Assembly (NCBI RefSeq): GCF_029392875.1
Contig: NZ_CP113946.1
Coordinates: 744,001-808,000 of the forward strand
DNA: 64,000 nt
Direction: 5' to 3'
DNA from: Lactobacillus sp. ESL0677
GTDB lineage: Bacteria; Bacillota; Bacilli; Lactobacillales; Lactobacillaceae
Shown: one piece after another, positions 37,529-47,627 of the stretch
Position numbering within the stretch: position 1 is the stretch's first letter
Layout: each line of letters opens with the position of its first letter
The notes under the pieces: model-generated
Databases searched by the model: none
The model's input: only the letters and a program-made list of their open reading frames with translations
What the model was told of the DNA's origin: nothing
Program-made: the position numbers and the translations under genes

Positions 37529-38256
37529 AATTAAAAATTTTGATGGTTGAAGATGATAGTTCTGTCGCTGAAATGATGGGAATGTTTTTTGCTAAAGAAG
37601 GCTGGACAGAAGATGTTGCTGTTGATGGTGTGCAGGCTGTTGAAATGTTTAAAGAACACGCTGATGAATACGACTTGATTACTTTGGATCTCAATTTGCC
37701 TAAAAAGGATGGTATTCAGGTTGCTAAGGAGATACGTGCGCTTTCGCCAATAGTGCCGATGATTATGTTAACGGCTCGTGATAGTGAGGCTGATCAGATT
37801 TTGGGATTGGGTGTCGGTGCCGATGATTATGTGTCTAAACCCTTTAGTCCGCTGGCATTAATTGCGCGGATTAAGGCATTGCACCGTCGAATTATGATTG
37901 AAGATAATCAAAGTCATCCTAAATTAGCTAAGCGAACGAGCGATTATGATGTTAATACCAAACATATCAAAATTTCCAAGGCACGTCGCGAGGTTTTATT
38001 TGATGATAAAAAGGTGGTCAATATTACGCCCAAGGAATTTGACTTGCTTTATACAATGGCACAAAAACCCAAGCAAGTTTTTTCACGGGGACAGTTGCTT
38101 GAAGCTGTCTGGGGCTATGACTATTTTGGCGAAGAACGAACTGTCGATGCTCATATTAAGAAATTGCGGCAAAAATTGGAAAAGGTTGGTGCTGATGTAA
38201 TTCAAACTGTGTGGGGTGTTGGCTATAAGTTTGATGATGAGCAGGTTAAGAAATGA
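37525..38256 (+). CDS. OmpR-family response regulator
   Basis: A 243-aa two-component regulator. The receiver domain has MVEDDSSV at the start, the phosphoacceptor Asp in LDLNLPKKDG near residue 52, and Lys in SKPFS near 103. The C-terminal winged helix has PKEFDLLYTMAQKPKQVFSR and RTVDAHIKKLRQKL. It pairs with the kinase 4 bases downstream. Confidence 0.93.
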   Translation: MKLKILMVEDDSSVAEMMGMFFAKEGWTEDVAVDGVQAVEMFKEHADEYDLITLDLNLPKKDGIQVAKEIRALSPIVPMIMLTARDSEADQILGLGVGADDYVSKPFSPLALIARIKALHRRIMIEDNQSHPKLAKRTSDYDVNTKHIKISKARREVLFDDKKVVNITPKEFDLLYTMAQKPKQVFSRGQLLEAVWGYDYFGEERTVDAHIKKLRQKLEKVGADVIQTVWGVGYKFDDEQVKK

Positions 38257-39704
38257 AGCTAATCTATCAACACTTACTTAGTTTTTTGCTAATTATTGTG
38301 ACGACGGTATCAATCATTGGCTATGCCGAGATTAAATCGGTAACAGCCCAATCCTATGAGCAGAATTATCGGCGCATGGATGATTACGCTTCATCACTGG
38401 GGGAATTAGTTGCTAATGACCAAAAGAATGGCACCATCATGCTCAACTCGGAATTTTTGGATCAATTGCAGTTTGTATTACGCGGTGATGATCTCCACCT
38501 ACATATTTTTAACAGTCAGGGGATGCAAATTTACCCTAAAAGTCGACGTTTGCTCCGCTTAAAAGGAAATGTTTTTGCCGCGTTAAGCCACGGTGAAGAA
38601 ATTCACATTAGAAATAATAATGAAGAAAAATCGTATTTGTGTCATACGAAAAATTCGTATACGGGTGTGATTGTTCCGTGGATGAGAGGGCATAAGATTG
38701 TTGGCGCAATTTGGTTGGGTTCGCTTGTCAAAGATGTTGAGCGGCCAATTGACACAGCCAAGCGTAATTTAATTAATGCTTTAATTATCGCCTTATTTGT
38801 CGGGCTAATCATGAGCGCCATCCTGAGTTATTATTCAACTAATAAGATTAACCGTCTTTCACGCGCTATCAAAAAAGTGCGCTCTGGTAATTTTGACGTG
38901 CAGATTAAGCAGAAGGGCAATGATGAGATTGATCAGTTAGCTGCTAGCTTTAATAAGATGGTGCGGGCGTTAAAAGAATATAATCAAGAAGTCAAGTCAC
39001 AGGAAAAGCGCCGCGACCAATTTATGGCTGATGCAGCTCATGAAATGCGCACGCCGTTGACAACAATCAATGGCATTCTTGAAGGATTACAGTATGATGC
39101 CATCCCAGAAGAGTCTAAACCCAAGTCAATTGACTTAATGCGTCGGGAAACTAAGCGTCTAATTCGCTTAGTTAATGAAAATTTGGATTACGAAAAGATT
39201 CGCAATAATCAAATTAATTTAAGTAAAACGCAATTTAATGCTAGCAAGGTTTTAGAAGATGTCATCATTCAATTAAAGCAAAATGCCGATAAGGCTAACG
39301 ATCAGCTCAAGATAGAGGTACCATCTGAACTGCCGATTTATGCCGATCGTGACCGGTTAACCCAAATTGTTGTTAATTTGGTACAAAATGCAATTCAGTT
39401 TACTACCAATGGTCACATTTTGCTTAGTGGTCGCAGAATTACTCACGGAACGAAAATCACGGTCAAGGATGACGGGATTGGGATGAACAAGGAGCAAATG
39501 AAGTATATCTTTGAGCGCTTCTTTAAAGCTGATCCGTCACGTGCTCGGTTGGGAACGGGTGAGTCAGGGTTAGGACTAGCAATTGTTTCTTCTCTTGTTA
39601 AGCAGCATGGCGGCAAGGTTTCAGTAACTTCCGAAATGGGTCAGGGAGCGCAATTTACGATTACAATTTATGATCAAGGTTATGAACAATATTTAACTAA
39701 ATAA
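38253..39704 (+). CDS. Two-component sensor histidine kinase
   Basis: A 483-aa membrane sensor kinase with TM1 (about 7-27), an extracytoplasmic sensor to about 168, TM2 (about 172-192), HAMP (about 193-245), HisKA with phosphoacceptor His263 in DAAHEMRTPLT, and an ATPase domain with NLVQNAIQF and the G-box GESGLGLAIV. It overlaps the response regulator by 4 bases. The signal is unknown; the architecture resembles cell-envelope stress kinases. Confidence 0.92.
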   Translation: MKLIYQHLLSFLLIIVTTVSIIGYAEIKSVTAQSYEQNYRRMDDYASSLGELVANDQKNGTIMLNSEFLDQLQFVLRGDDLHLHIFNSQGMQIYPKSRRLLRLKGNVFAALSHGEEIHIRNNNEEKSYLCHTKNSYTGVIVPWMRGHKIVGAIWLGSLVKDVERPIDTAKRNLINALIIALFVGLIMSAILSYYSTNKINRLSRAIKKVRSGNFDVQIKQKGNDEIDQLAASFNKMVRALKEYNQEVKSQEKRRDQFMADAAHEMRTPLTTINGILEGLQYDAIPEESKPKSIDLMRRETKRLIRLVNENLDYEKIRNNQINLSKTQFNASKVLEDVIIQLKQNADKANDQLKIEVPSELPIYADRDRLTQIVVNLVQNAIQFTTNGHILLSGRRITHGTKITVKDDGIGMNKEQMKYIFERFFKADPSRARLGTGESGLGLAIVSSLVKQHGGKVSVTSEMGQGAQFTITIYDQGYEQYLTK

Positions 39705-39712
39705 TAGATTAA

Positions 39713-39743
39713 AAAAGAGAACTTCAAAATGAAGTTCTCTTTT
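39713..39743. terminator. Bidirectional terminator after the two-component system
   Basis: A perfect 14-bp stem (39713-39726 with 39730-39743) with a 3-base loop. It serves both the kinase operon and the convergent SPFH gene. Confidence 0.9.
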
Positions 39744-39751
39744 TGTCATAG

Positions 39752-40612
39752 TTACTTTTCTTCGGCTTGATGCCAAACTTTAGCAGCAGCTGGTAAATTA
39801 CCCAAATTGGTTATTTCATCCTTGTTGACAACAATTAAATTATCAGGACCAGCAGCCAACTTATTGAAGCTGTCTAGACTTTGATTTCTAAAGTAGCCTT
39901 CGCTAGCGTCTGCCAAACTAGCTTGCAGTTGGTTAATTCGATATGCTTCAGCGTCAGCCTTAGTTTTAATTGCTTGGGCATTAGCCTTAGCCGTTGCAAT
40001 TAGAGCATCGTTTTTAGCTTTAGTTGTCAGTTCAATATTTTTGGCTTCACCTTCAGCCTTTTCAATTGCGGCAATCTTTTCACGGTCAGCCGTTAGTTGC
40101 TTGTCCATGGCTTTTTGAATTTCAGGACTTGGCAGTAGTTCATCAATATTGACCCGGACAACGCGAATACCATAAATATCCGTTAAATCGCCAATGGCTT
40201 CTGCTAATTGAGTATTAATTTTACTTGTTGAACCTAGGGCCTCGTTTAAGTCCATCCGTCCAATAATGTCACGCAAATGCCCACGAATTAATTCAACCAT
40301 AGATTTAACTGAATCGGTGTTGTTATAGAAGTACTTGTAAGAATCAGTTACCAGATAGTTTAAGGTTAGGCTAGTTGTAATTTCGGCATTATCTTTAGTA
40401 ATGATCGAATATTTGGAAATTTCGGCGGGGAACATCGCCAAAGAAACGCGCCGCATCTTTTGAATAAAGGGAATAATGAAAACAAACCCTGCTTTAACGG
40501 TTTTAGAATACTTGCCTAAAGTTTCAATTAAACCCTCGTTATTTTGCGGAACAACGCGGCAGCCTGCAATAAAAAACACAATTAGTAAGATAATAATAAT
40601 TATCAATTTCAT
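39752..40612 (-). CDS. SPFH/band-7 domain membrane protein (stomatin/prohibitin-like)
   Basis: A 286-aa protein with one N-terminal hydrophobic helix (about 2-20), then the band-7 domain (about 22-190, starting VPQNNEGLIETLGKY) and an Ala/Lys-rich coiled coil (about 175-245, with EKAEGEAKNIE), and it ends KVWHQAEEK. The segment IAGCRV resembles a lipobox but the charge pattern fits a membrane anchor. These proteins form membrane microdomain scaffolds or assemble with proteases. It is a separate unit from the neighbouring LtaS-like gene. Confidence 0.87.
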   Translation of the reverse strand: MKLIIIIILLIVFFIAGCRVVPQNNEGLIETLGKYSKTVKAGFVFIIPFIQKMRRVSLAMFPAEISKYSIITKDNAEITTSLTLNYLVTDSYKYFYNNTDSVKSMVELIRGHLRDIIGRMDLNEALGSTSKINTQLAEAIGDLTDIYGIRVVRVNIDELLPSPEIQKAMDKQLTADREKIAAIEKAEGEAKNIELTTKAKNDALIATAKANAQAIKTKADAEAYRINQLQASLADASEGYFRNQSLDSFNKLAAGPDNLIVVNKDEITNLGNLPAAAKVWHQAEEK

Positions 40613-40650
40613 TTTGAATTTTTCCTTTCTTAACTGAATAGCGATAATTA

Positions 40651-42843
40651 TTAATTATATGCTTTTTTCTTATTTTTACTAGATTTGGTTTTCTTTTCGG
40701 TAAGGTGGTTGCCGCGAACAGATTCAGGAATGGTAGTGATTTCGTCTTCGTGCCCTTTGAGTTCTGGGGCATCAGTTTTGTAAAGTTTAGTTGTTGAGCC
40801 GTGGTGTAAATTAATCAGAGCCGTCGACTTTTTCTTTAACTTATTTTCGATTTTTTCCATTTGTTGAAAATTGGTCAGGTAATCAAATTGATTAGGGTTA
40901 ACTGGCTTAAAGCCTTGCGGAGTATAGAACCGCAATAAATTATGGTTATTTAACAAGTCAGAATATTTTAGAGATTGTTTAGCCTTTTTGGCAAGTCTGG
41001 CAATTTCGACTTTTTCTTGCTTGGTAAAGTTGATGATTTGCTTGCCGGTTTTGCGGTCATAAACAAGGCCCTTTTTACCCTTGGCGCCAATAATCACGTA
41101 TTTTTTACTAATAATCGTACCATTACGAAAGACAATCCAAGGCTTGTAATGTCGAGATAAAAGGTCGCTGCCGAATTGTACGTAGTGCTTGTTGCTGATC
41201 CCTAGGAGGTGCATTAATGTCGGCAAAACGTCGATTTCACCAGCAACTTCGTGGTTAATTTTACCTTTTAAATTAGGAGCATGAATCATAAAGGGAACAC
41301 GCTGCATTTGGGCATCATTGTAACTGCTCCAAGTATCAGAACTTTCGCCGACAATGGGTGCTAGAGTTTGGTTTTCGGAGTTAGTTAAGCCATAATGGTC
41401 GCCATAAATAACTACCATTGTGTTCTTAGCTAAGCCAGATTTTTTCAGATAGGCAAAAAATTCTCGTACCGATTCATCTAAGTAATGAGCCGTTTCAAAG
41501 TAATTGTTGATAGTCTTATCGCTGGTGTCAGTTGTTTGAAAATTGGGATCGAGGTCCTGCTCATCCATTGAAAACGGCGTGTGGTTGGTTACAGTGATGA
41601 ACTTGGTGTAGAAAGGCTGTTGCATCCGCTCTAAATATTTGATACTTTCAGCAAAAAGCAGCTTATCTTTAACACCGTATTCTTTTTTATCATCCTTATT
41701 ACTACTGAAATAATTCTGGTCGAAGAAATAATTATAGCCTAGGTTCTTATAGACGTCATCACGATTCCAAAAAGTACCGACATTACCGTGAAAGACGGCA
41801 GAAGTATAGTTGCCGTGCTTGCGCAAAATTTGCGGTGCAGCCTGAAAGGTGTTTGAACCGCCAAGGGCCGTAAAAAGCGACCCGTCAGAAATCCCATACG
41901 TACCAGTTTCCAGCATATTTTCTGCATCACTAGTGCGACCAATACCCACTTGATGGTAAAAATTGTCAAAGCTGATGGTGTGCTTGTTATGGTAAATTGA
42001 ATTAAGAAACGGGGTGACTTCCTTACCGTTGACCTTTAACCCAATTAAAAACTGTTGGAAGCTTTCCAAGTGAATTACGATGACGTTTTTACCTTTTTCT
42101 TTACCAAAATAGTTGGCATTAGCTGGTATCTTATTTTGCTTGGTAAAATTAAGGATTTTATTTAAATCGGCAGCGTTGGCATTACGGTTGACCTGCTCTG
42201 TTTGTTCATTTTTAATGCCGTCATAAATGGTGTAGGTGTCAAGCCCCAGATATTTCACAACGTAGGCACGATCAAAGGTATTTCTTAAGAGGCGCGGCCT
42301 AGATGATTCGGCCAGAAAAATATTTAATGTCAAAACAAAAAAGCCGAATGAGGTAATGGTAAACGGCGTTAGGAGCCCATAAGACTTTTGATCGATTTTT
42401 AATTTATGTGTTATTAAAAGTGCAATGACCAGAATTAAATCCAGCCACAATAGAATATCCGTCGGCTGCAATAATGAAACGGCACTTTTGCCCAAGCCGG
42501 GCGCTACTTTACCGGCATTAGTAATAGTTTTAACCGTAATAAAATCAGAAAATTCTCGATAATAGAGGATATTAGCAAATAGTAGACTGGTATTAGCAAA
42601 ATCCATGAGCAGCATGACACAATAGGAAACAATCGGTTGGGGAAAATAAAAACCGATACTCAAGAGCAAAATCGCCGTGCCTAGAGGACTAAGCCACATG
42701 ATGATGTGCTGGTATGGGTCAGATATTCCCAGATTGAAGTCATGATATGCCGCAAAGATGTACTTTAGGACAAATAGCAAGATGAGCAGAACAAAAAAGT
42801 CTGTCCGGGATTGCATGAAGTTTGCTAGATTCTTTTTTTTCAA
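40651..42843 (-). CDS. LtaS-like sulfatase-family glycerol-phosphate transferase
   Basis: A 730-aa membrane enzyme of the LTA synthase/sulfatase group, with five N-terminal helices (to about 200) and an extracellular catalytic domain. Catalytic landmarks are VIHLESFQQF with the metal Glu, VGIGRTSDAENM with the nucleophile Thr, and IYGDHYG with Asp/His ligands. It transfers glycerol-phosphate units from phosphatidylglycerol to a lipid anchor or a related polymer. Length exceeds typical LtaS (about 650), with a Lys-rich C-terminal extension. It starts right at the TATA-type region of the divergent VanZ gene. Confidence 0.85.
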   Translation of the reverse strand: MKKKNLANFMQSRTDFFVLLILLFVLKYIFAAYHDFNLGISDPYQHIIMWLSPLGTAILLLSIGFYFPQPIVSYCVMLLMDFANTSLLFANILYYREFSDFITVKTITNAGKVAPGLGKSAVSLLQPTDILLWLDLILVIALLITHKLKIDQKSYGLLTPFTITSFGFFVLTLNIFLAESSRPRLLRNTFDRAYVVKYLGLDTYTIYDGIKNEQTEQVNRNANAADLNKILNFTKQNKIPANANYFGKEKGKNVIVIHLESFQQFLIGLKVNGKEVTPFLNSIYHNKHTISFDNFYHQVGIGRTSDAENMLETGTYGISDGSLFTALGGSNTFQAAPQILRKHGNYTSAVFHGNVGTFWNRDDVYKNLGYNYFFDQNYFSSNKDDKKEYGVKDKLLFAESIKYLERMQQPFYTKFITVTNHTPFSMDEQDLDPNFQTTDTSDKTINNYFETAHYLDESVREFFAYLKKSGLAKNTMVVIYGDHYGLTNSENQTLAPIVGESSDTWSSYNDAQMQRVPFMIHAPNLKGKINHEVAGEIDVLPTLMHLLGISNKHYVQFGSDLLSRHYKPWIVFRNGTIISKKYVIIGAKGKKGLVYDRKTGKQIINFTKQEKVEIARLAKKAKQSLKYSDLLNNHNLLRFYTPQGFKPVNPNQFDYLTNFQQMEKIENKLKKKSTALINLHHGSTTKLYKTDAPELKGHEDEITTIPESVRGNHLTEKKTKSSKNKKKAYN

Positions 42844-42985
42844 AACGAACGCTCCTTTAACAATGATTTTAAAGGATTAATAAGCGTGAGACAATCTTTT
42901 AGCGATTATTAGTCTTTTTTTAAGATTTGTATACGTAAAAATGAGTATAATTTAGATAAACTATATTTTTAGGAATTGATTAAGC

Positions 42986-43609
42986 ATGATTTTTTTAGGA
43001 CCGCTATATAACATAATTGCGCAAAACTTCGCTACCAAAATTAACCATTTTGCGTTAATTAAGCTGACGATGTTGGCAATTGATAAAACTATTTTATATT
43101 TTTTATTATTTGTCGTTATCCGCTTATTTTGGTTAATGGTAATTAGGCGCAGGCGCTCAATCAAGTCCGAGGCTAGTGTGTGGATGTTTGCATTTTATCT
43201 GATTTTAGTATTGATGCTCACAACTTTTCGCAACACGTATTTTCCGTGGCAGCTAACCTTTTATTTTAACCGACCATTAACCGAAATCAACCTGGTATTT
43301 TTAAAGGAAACATGGAAATTATTGTATGCTCAGAGTCGGCTCGACTTTTTCTATAATTCATTTGGTAATGTGTTGTGTTTTGTGCCTTTTGGCTTTTTAA
43401 CGCCGCTTGTTTTTTCAAAAAAGCAAACTTTTAAAAGAGTGCTTGTAGCTGGGATGCTTTTTTCAATTCTAATTGAAGGAATGCAATTTTTGCTTGAAAC
43501 TGGTGTTAGTGATATTGACGACGTCTTTTTTAATAGTTGTGGTGCTGCCACTGGATATTTACTTTACTGGATGTTCGAGTCTGTGCGTAATAAGTTGCCA
43601 AAACATTAA
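42986..43609 (+). CDS. VanZ-family membrane protein
   Basis: A 207-aa protein with about five helices. The VanZ signature region is FYNSFGNVLCFVPFGFLTPL, with EGMQFLLETGVSDIDDVFFNSCG near the C-terminus. VanZ relatives modulate glycopeptide susceptibility, but the general function is unclear. It is divergent from the LtaS-like gene, with 142 bases between the two ATGs. Confidence 0.85.
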   Translation: MIFLGPLYNIIAQNFATKINHFALIKLTMLAIDKTILYFLLFVVIRLFWLMVIRRRRSIKSEASVWMFAFYLILVLMLTTFRNTYFPWQLTFYFNRPLTEINLVFLKETWKLLYAQSRLDFFYNSFGNVLCFVPFGFLTPLVFSKKQTFKRVLVAGMLFSILIEGMQFLLETGVSDIDDVFFNSCGAATGYLLYWMFESVRNKLPKH

Positions 43610-43691
43610 AGAAATCACTGGAATTTACAAAATAAGATTGATAGAATATTCTTGTGAAATAAATATTTTGTTTAGTTAAGGAAGCGTACCT

Positions 43692-45035
43692 ATGAGTTTA
43701 ATTAAATTTGACAGCACTAAATTGACGCCATTTGTTCATGAAAATGAACTTAGTGAGATGCAAGCATTGGTTAATGCTGCTGCTCAGGAATTAAAGGATG
43801 GCACCGGTGCAGGAAATGATTTCTTGGGCTGGATTGATTTGCCTGTTGATTATGATAAAGATGAATTTAGCCGGATTAAGAAGGCGGCTAAGAAAATCCA
43901 AGGCGATTCTGATGTTTTGATTTGTATTGGAATTGGTGGCTCCTATCTTGGTGCTCAAGCTGCTGTTGAGTTCTTAAACGGCGCATTTTACGGCAAGGGT
44001 AAAGATAAGTATCCAACCATTGTTTTTTGCGGTAATTCACTTTCAGGATCATATTTACATGATTTAATGATTTGGCTTGGTGACAAGGACTTTAGTGTTA
44101 ACGTTATTTCTAAATCAGGAACAACCACTGAGGCTGCAGTTGCCTTTAGAATTTTTAAAGATAAATTAATTAAGAAGTACGGTAAAGAAGAAGCCCAGAA
44201 CCGGATTTATGCCACAACTGATCGCGCTAAGGGTGCATTAAAGACTGAGGCTGACGCAGAAGGTTATGAAGAATTTGTTGTACCTGATGATATTGGTGGC
44301 CGTTACAGCGTCTTGTCAGCCGTTGGTTTATTGCCAATTGCTGCTTCAGGTGCCGATATTGACCAATTGATGCAAGGTGCAGCTGATGCTCGCAGAGATT
44401 ACCAAGATACTGATGTAACTAAAGCTACACCATATCAATATGCTGCTTTACGCAATATTTTGTACAGAAAAGGTTACACTACTGAAATTGTTGAAAACTA
44501 TGAACCAACTCTGAGAATGTTTGGTGAGTGGTGTAAACAATTAATGGGTGAATCTGAAGGTAAGGACAATAAGGGAATTTGGCCATCAAGCGCTAACTTC
44601 TCAACTGACTTGCACTCGCTTGGACAATACATTCAAGAAGGTTTGCGTAATTTGTTTGAAACAGTTATTCGCGTTGAAAACCCAACTAATGATGTTGAAA
44701 TTCCTACTGATGACCGTAACTTGGACCAACTTAACTTTTTAGCTGGCAAGAGTTTGAATTATGTTAACGAACGCGCATATGAGGGTGTAGTCTTGGCTCA
44801 TACTGATGGAGGTGTGCCGGTAATGACAGTTAACATTCCTGATCAAACGGAACATACACTTGGTTATTTAATTTACTTCTTTGAACTTGCAATTGCGCTT
44901 TCTGGTTATCTAAATGGAATTAATCCGTTTAACCAACCAGGAGTTGAGGAATACAAACGCAATATGTTTGGTTTGCTTAACAAGCCGGGCTATGAAGAAT
45001 TGCATGATGACTTGACTGCACGCTTCAATAAATAA
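43692..45035 (+). CDS. pgi: Glucose-6-phosphate isomerase
   Basis: A 447-aa bacterial-type phosphoglucose isomerase. Features seen are [33 protein letters not shown], the catalytic Glu region around [12 protein letters not shown], and [17 protein letters not shown] with the active Lys. It interconverts glucose 6-phosphate and fructose 6-phosphate. SD aaggaagcg precedes the ATG. Confidence 0.95.
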   Translation: MSLIKFDSTKLTPFVHENELSEMQALVNAAAQELKDGTGAGNDFLGWIDLPVDYDKDEFSRIKKAAKKIQGDSDVLICIGIGGSYLGAQAAVEFLNGAFYGKGKDKYPTIVFCGNSLSGSYLHDLMIWLGDKDFSVNVISKSGTTTEAAVAFRIFKDKLIKKYGKEEAQNRIYATTDRAKGALKTEADAEGYEEFVVPDDIGGRYSVLSAVGLLPIAASGADIDQLMQGAADARRDYQDTDVTKATPYQYAALRNILYRKGYTTEIVENYEPTLRMFGEWCKQLMGESEGKDNKGIWPSSANFSTDLHSLGQYIQEGLRNLFETVIRVENPTNDVEIPTDDRNLDQLNFLAGKSLNYVNERAYEGVVLAHTDGGVPVMTVNIPDQTEHTLGYLIYFFELAIALSGYLNGINPFNQPGVEEYKRNMFGLLNKPGYEELHDDLTARFNK

Positions 45036-45143
45036 ATTAAAGAGACTTTACTTTTAACTATAATTGGCTTTTAATTAAACAAACATTAAAATGCTTAATC
45101 ATTTTTTTAATAATGAATTATAATTGTTTTGGAGTATTTAATT

Positions 45144-45674
45144 ATGGCAGATAATAGTAAAAGTAAATTAACACTTGGGCAATTGGTCTTTTTGGCATTG
45201 TTGACTGCCCTGAACGTTGTTTTAAGCCGAATATTAATTATTCCAATTCCAGCAACTCATGGTAATATCAATTTTTGCGATGCCGGAATTTTCTTGGCAG
45301 CAATCGCGCTAGGACCAGCTGCAGGATTATTAGTTGGTGGTTTATCCGGTTTTTTACTTGATTTACTTTCAGGATATGCACAGTTCATGCTCTTTTCATT
45401 CGTTATTCACGGGCTAGAGGGACTGCTTGTGGGTCTGTTAGTAAGAAAAGTAGCACAAGATAGTCGCAAGTGCTTCCGATATATTTTGGTACTTGTGGTT
45501 GGCGTGGTTGTGATGGTTGGAGGATATTATTTGACCAACTGGATTTTGTATTCGACAGCAGCCGGAGTTTTAGGACTCTTGACTGATACCATTCAAGGAA
45601 TAGCAGGTGCTATTGTTGCTCTTATCTTGTTACCAACTTTACAAAAAGTTTTACTAAGATATTGGCGATTGTAG
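45144..45674 (+). CDS. ECF transporter S component
   Basis: A 176-aa membrane protein with six helices, typical of the vitamin-binding S subunit of an energy-coupling-factor transporter. LTLGQLVFLALLTALNVVLSR is helix 1, and NINFCDAGIFLAAIALGPAAGLL has the S-component AxxxA region. The ligand is not deducible (a pyridoxine or hydroxymethylpyrimidine type is possible). SD ggag precedes ATG 45144; the frame from 45129 is not used. The shared ECF ATPases are elsewhere. Confidence 0.8.
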   Translation: MADNSKSKLTLGQLVFLALLTALNVVLSRILIIPIPATHGNINFCDAGIFLAAIALGPAAGLLVGGLSGFLLDLLSGYAQFMLFSFVIHGLEGLLVGLLVRKVAQDSRKCFRYILVLVVGVVVMVGGYYLTNWILYSTAAGVLGLLTDTIQGIAGAIVALILLPTLQKVLLRYWRL

Positions 45675-45721
45675 TTTAATAATCTGGTTATTTAATCTAA
45701 TTGCTTTTTAAGTAGTTAGAG

Positions 45722-45758
45722 AAAGGGCAAAAGCATGGAGATGCTTTTGCCCTTTTTA
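45722..45758 (+). terminator. Terminator of the ECF S component gene
   Basis: A perfect 15-bp stem (45722-45736 with 45741-45755) with a 4-base loop and T run, just before the MFS gene. Confidence 0.9.
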
Positions 45759-45776
45759 TAATAAGGAGATGTTTTA

Positions 45777-47168
45777 ATGGAGAGAAATATAGTAACACCA
45801 AAGCATGTTGGGGCGATTATTAGTTGTGCATTAATGGCCTTTGTTTCAATTTTGACAGAAACGAGTTTAAACGTAACTTTTCCAACGATGATGAAGCAAT
45901 TTCATATTGGTCTAGGTTTAGTGCAGTGGACTACTACTGGCTACTTGTTAGCGATTGCGATCATTATGGTTTCAAGTTCGTATTTAAATGACCGTTTTTC
46001 AGCTAAACAGCTATTTTTAACGGCAGCGATTAGCTTTATTGTAGGGTCGTTTGTTGCAGGGGCAGCCACTAACTTTTGGGTGCTGCTTGCTGGACGCTTG
46101 ATTTCATCACTTGGCGCAGGACTGTCAATACCATTGATGTTTAATTTAGTAGTTGAACTAATTCCGCAAAATAAGTGGGGCTTTTATATGGGGATTACTG
46201 GTCTTGTAGTTATTTTAGCCCCGTCTCTTGGACCAACCTTTGGTGGAACTATCGTTTATTTCTATGGTTGGCCGTTAATCTTTGTGATTGCAGCAATAAT
46301 CGGCTTAATAATTTTTATTTTAGGCTTGTTTGTGGTTGAACAATATCATGAGAAAAAGCAACCGCAATTTGATTGGCGCAGTTATATTATTATTGCTGCA
46401 GCGATGATTATGTTTAGTTTGACTTTTAATCAAATTGGTCAAGGATTGACTAATATTTGGTTTTGGCTTGGAATGCTGTTAGTTGCTGTTCTAGTTTGGC
46501 TGTTTGTAAAGTCAGTTAAGAATAGTCAAAAGCGACTGCTTAATCTAGCAGTTTTTAAAAACAAGGCATTTATTTGTGCATTAATTTCATATTTATTATT
46601 ACAGTTTATTAATATTGGTACTAGCTTTGCACTACCAAATTATGTTCAGATTGTTAATCATTCGAGTTCATTAATTGGTGGCCTGATTTTACTGCCGGGA
46701 TGTATCTTGAGTGGTGTGCTCAATCCTTGGTTTGGTCATATTTATGACCAAAAAGGAGCTAAACTACCGCTTTTAACTGGAGCTATCTTGTGCATGATAG
46801 CCTGTGTTTTGTTTGCAATGTTTAGTTTGAAAATTTCGACAATGATGATTGTTATTTTCTACGGCATAATGATTATTGGTCGGCAGTTAGCTTTTAATAA
46901 TACGATGGCAGAAGCTTCTAAATTGCAACCGGACGAGCTGCACACTGATGCAACTGCAGTCTGTCAGACAGGTCAACAGTATGCTGGATCACTCGGGACA
47001 ACTGTCATGGCAACGATTATCTCTGCTTGGCAAAAGAAACCGGGTAATTATGCACTAATGACGGCAAAGGGTAGTCAAATTGCATTTATTGTATTGATTA
47101 TTGCAAGTATTATTATTCTATGTAGCTATCTAAGAATGTTTAAGCTAGAACAGCAAAATATTAATTAA
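45777..47168 (+). CDS. MFS drug:proton antiporter (DHA2/EmrB-QacA type)
   Basis: A 463-aa transporter with about 14 helices. Helix 1 begins MAFVSILTETSLNVTFPTMM, motif A-like DRFSAKQ follows helix 2, and motif C-like GLVVILAPSLGPTFGG lies in helix 5. These export drugs, quaternary amines or bile salts. SD aaggag at 45763-45768 follows the upstream terminator, so it has its own promoter or relies on readthrough. Confidence 0.87.
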   Translation: MERNIVTPKHVGAIISCALMAFVSILTETSLNVTFPTMMKQFHIGLGLVQWTTTGYLLAIAIIMVSSSYLNDRFSAKQLFLTAAISFIVGSFVAGAATNFWVLLAGRLISSLGAGLSIPLMFNLVVELIPQNKWGFYMGITGLVVILAPSLGPTFGGTIVYFYGWPLIFVIAAIIGLIIFILGLFVVEQYHEKKQPQFDWRSYIIIAAAMIMFSLTFNQIGQGLTNIWFWLGMLLVAVLVWLFVKSVKNSQKRLLNLAVFKNKAFICALISYLLLQFINIGTSFALPNYVQIVNHSSSLIGGLILLPGCILSGVLNPWFGHIYDQKGAKLPLLTGAILCMIACVLFAMFSLKISTMMIVIFYGIMIIGRQLAFNNTMAEASKLQPDELHTDATAVCQTGQQYAGSLGTTVMATIISAWQKKPGNYALMTAKGSQIAFIVLIIASIIILCSYLRMFKLEQQNIN

Positions 47169-47392
47169 ATAACAATTAATAGAAATTGATAATTTCATAT
47201 TAATAATTTTAGGGGGAAATAAAATATTTTAGTGTATGCTTACAGCTGTAAACATTTGATAACAATAATGATTATCGGCGCAAAATTATATTTAATTATC
47301 AAATCATAATTAAAAAACAAGAAAATCGCTTTCAATTACGGCGAAAATGGGTATAATTGAACTGGTTGGTTAAGTAAAAGGAGTTTTTTAAC

Positions 47393-47578
47393 ATGATGTG
47401 TGATAATCTAGTTATCAAAATTATTAACGTAATCGTATTTGGGCTTGCAGCATACTATACCTTTACCCCAAATGGGATGATGTGGGCAATGTACTGGATG
47501 GCCGGTGGCATGCTGTTTGATGCTGTTGTTGACCTGATTTGGCACTTTATTCCTAATAAAAAAGATTGTTCAAAATAA
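47393..47578 (+). CDS. Small two-helix membrane protein of unknown function
   Basis: A 61-aa hydrophobic protein (helices about 7-24 and 30-50, with MMWAMYWMAGGMLFDAVVDLIWHF) with a strong SD (aaggag) and TATAAT (47352-47357) about 40 bases upstream. It is flanked by a terminator. I do not recognise the family. Confidence 0.65.
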   Translation: MMCDNLVIKIINVIVFGLAAYYTFTPNGMMWAMYWMAGGMLFDAVVDLIWHFIPNKKDCSK

Positions 47579-47588
47579 TTAATAATAT

Positions 47589-47627
47589 AAAACAAGGCTA
47601 CCTGATTATGACGGGTAGCCTTGTTTT
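47589..47627. terminator. Bidirectional terminator between the small membrane protein and serine hydrolase genes
   Basis: A 14-bp perfect stem (47589-47602 with 47614-47627) with an 11-base loop. It slightly overlaps the end of the convergent gene. Confidence 0.88.

Noticed and set aside
45036..45143. Riboswitch ahead of the ECF S component
   Set aside because: The gap is about 108 bases and shows no recognised vitamin-sensing core.
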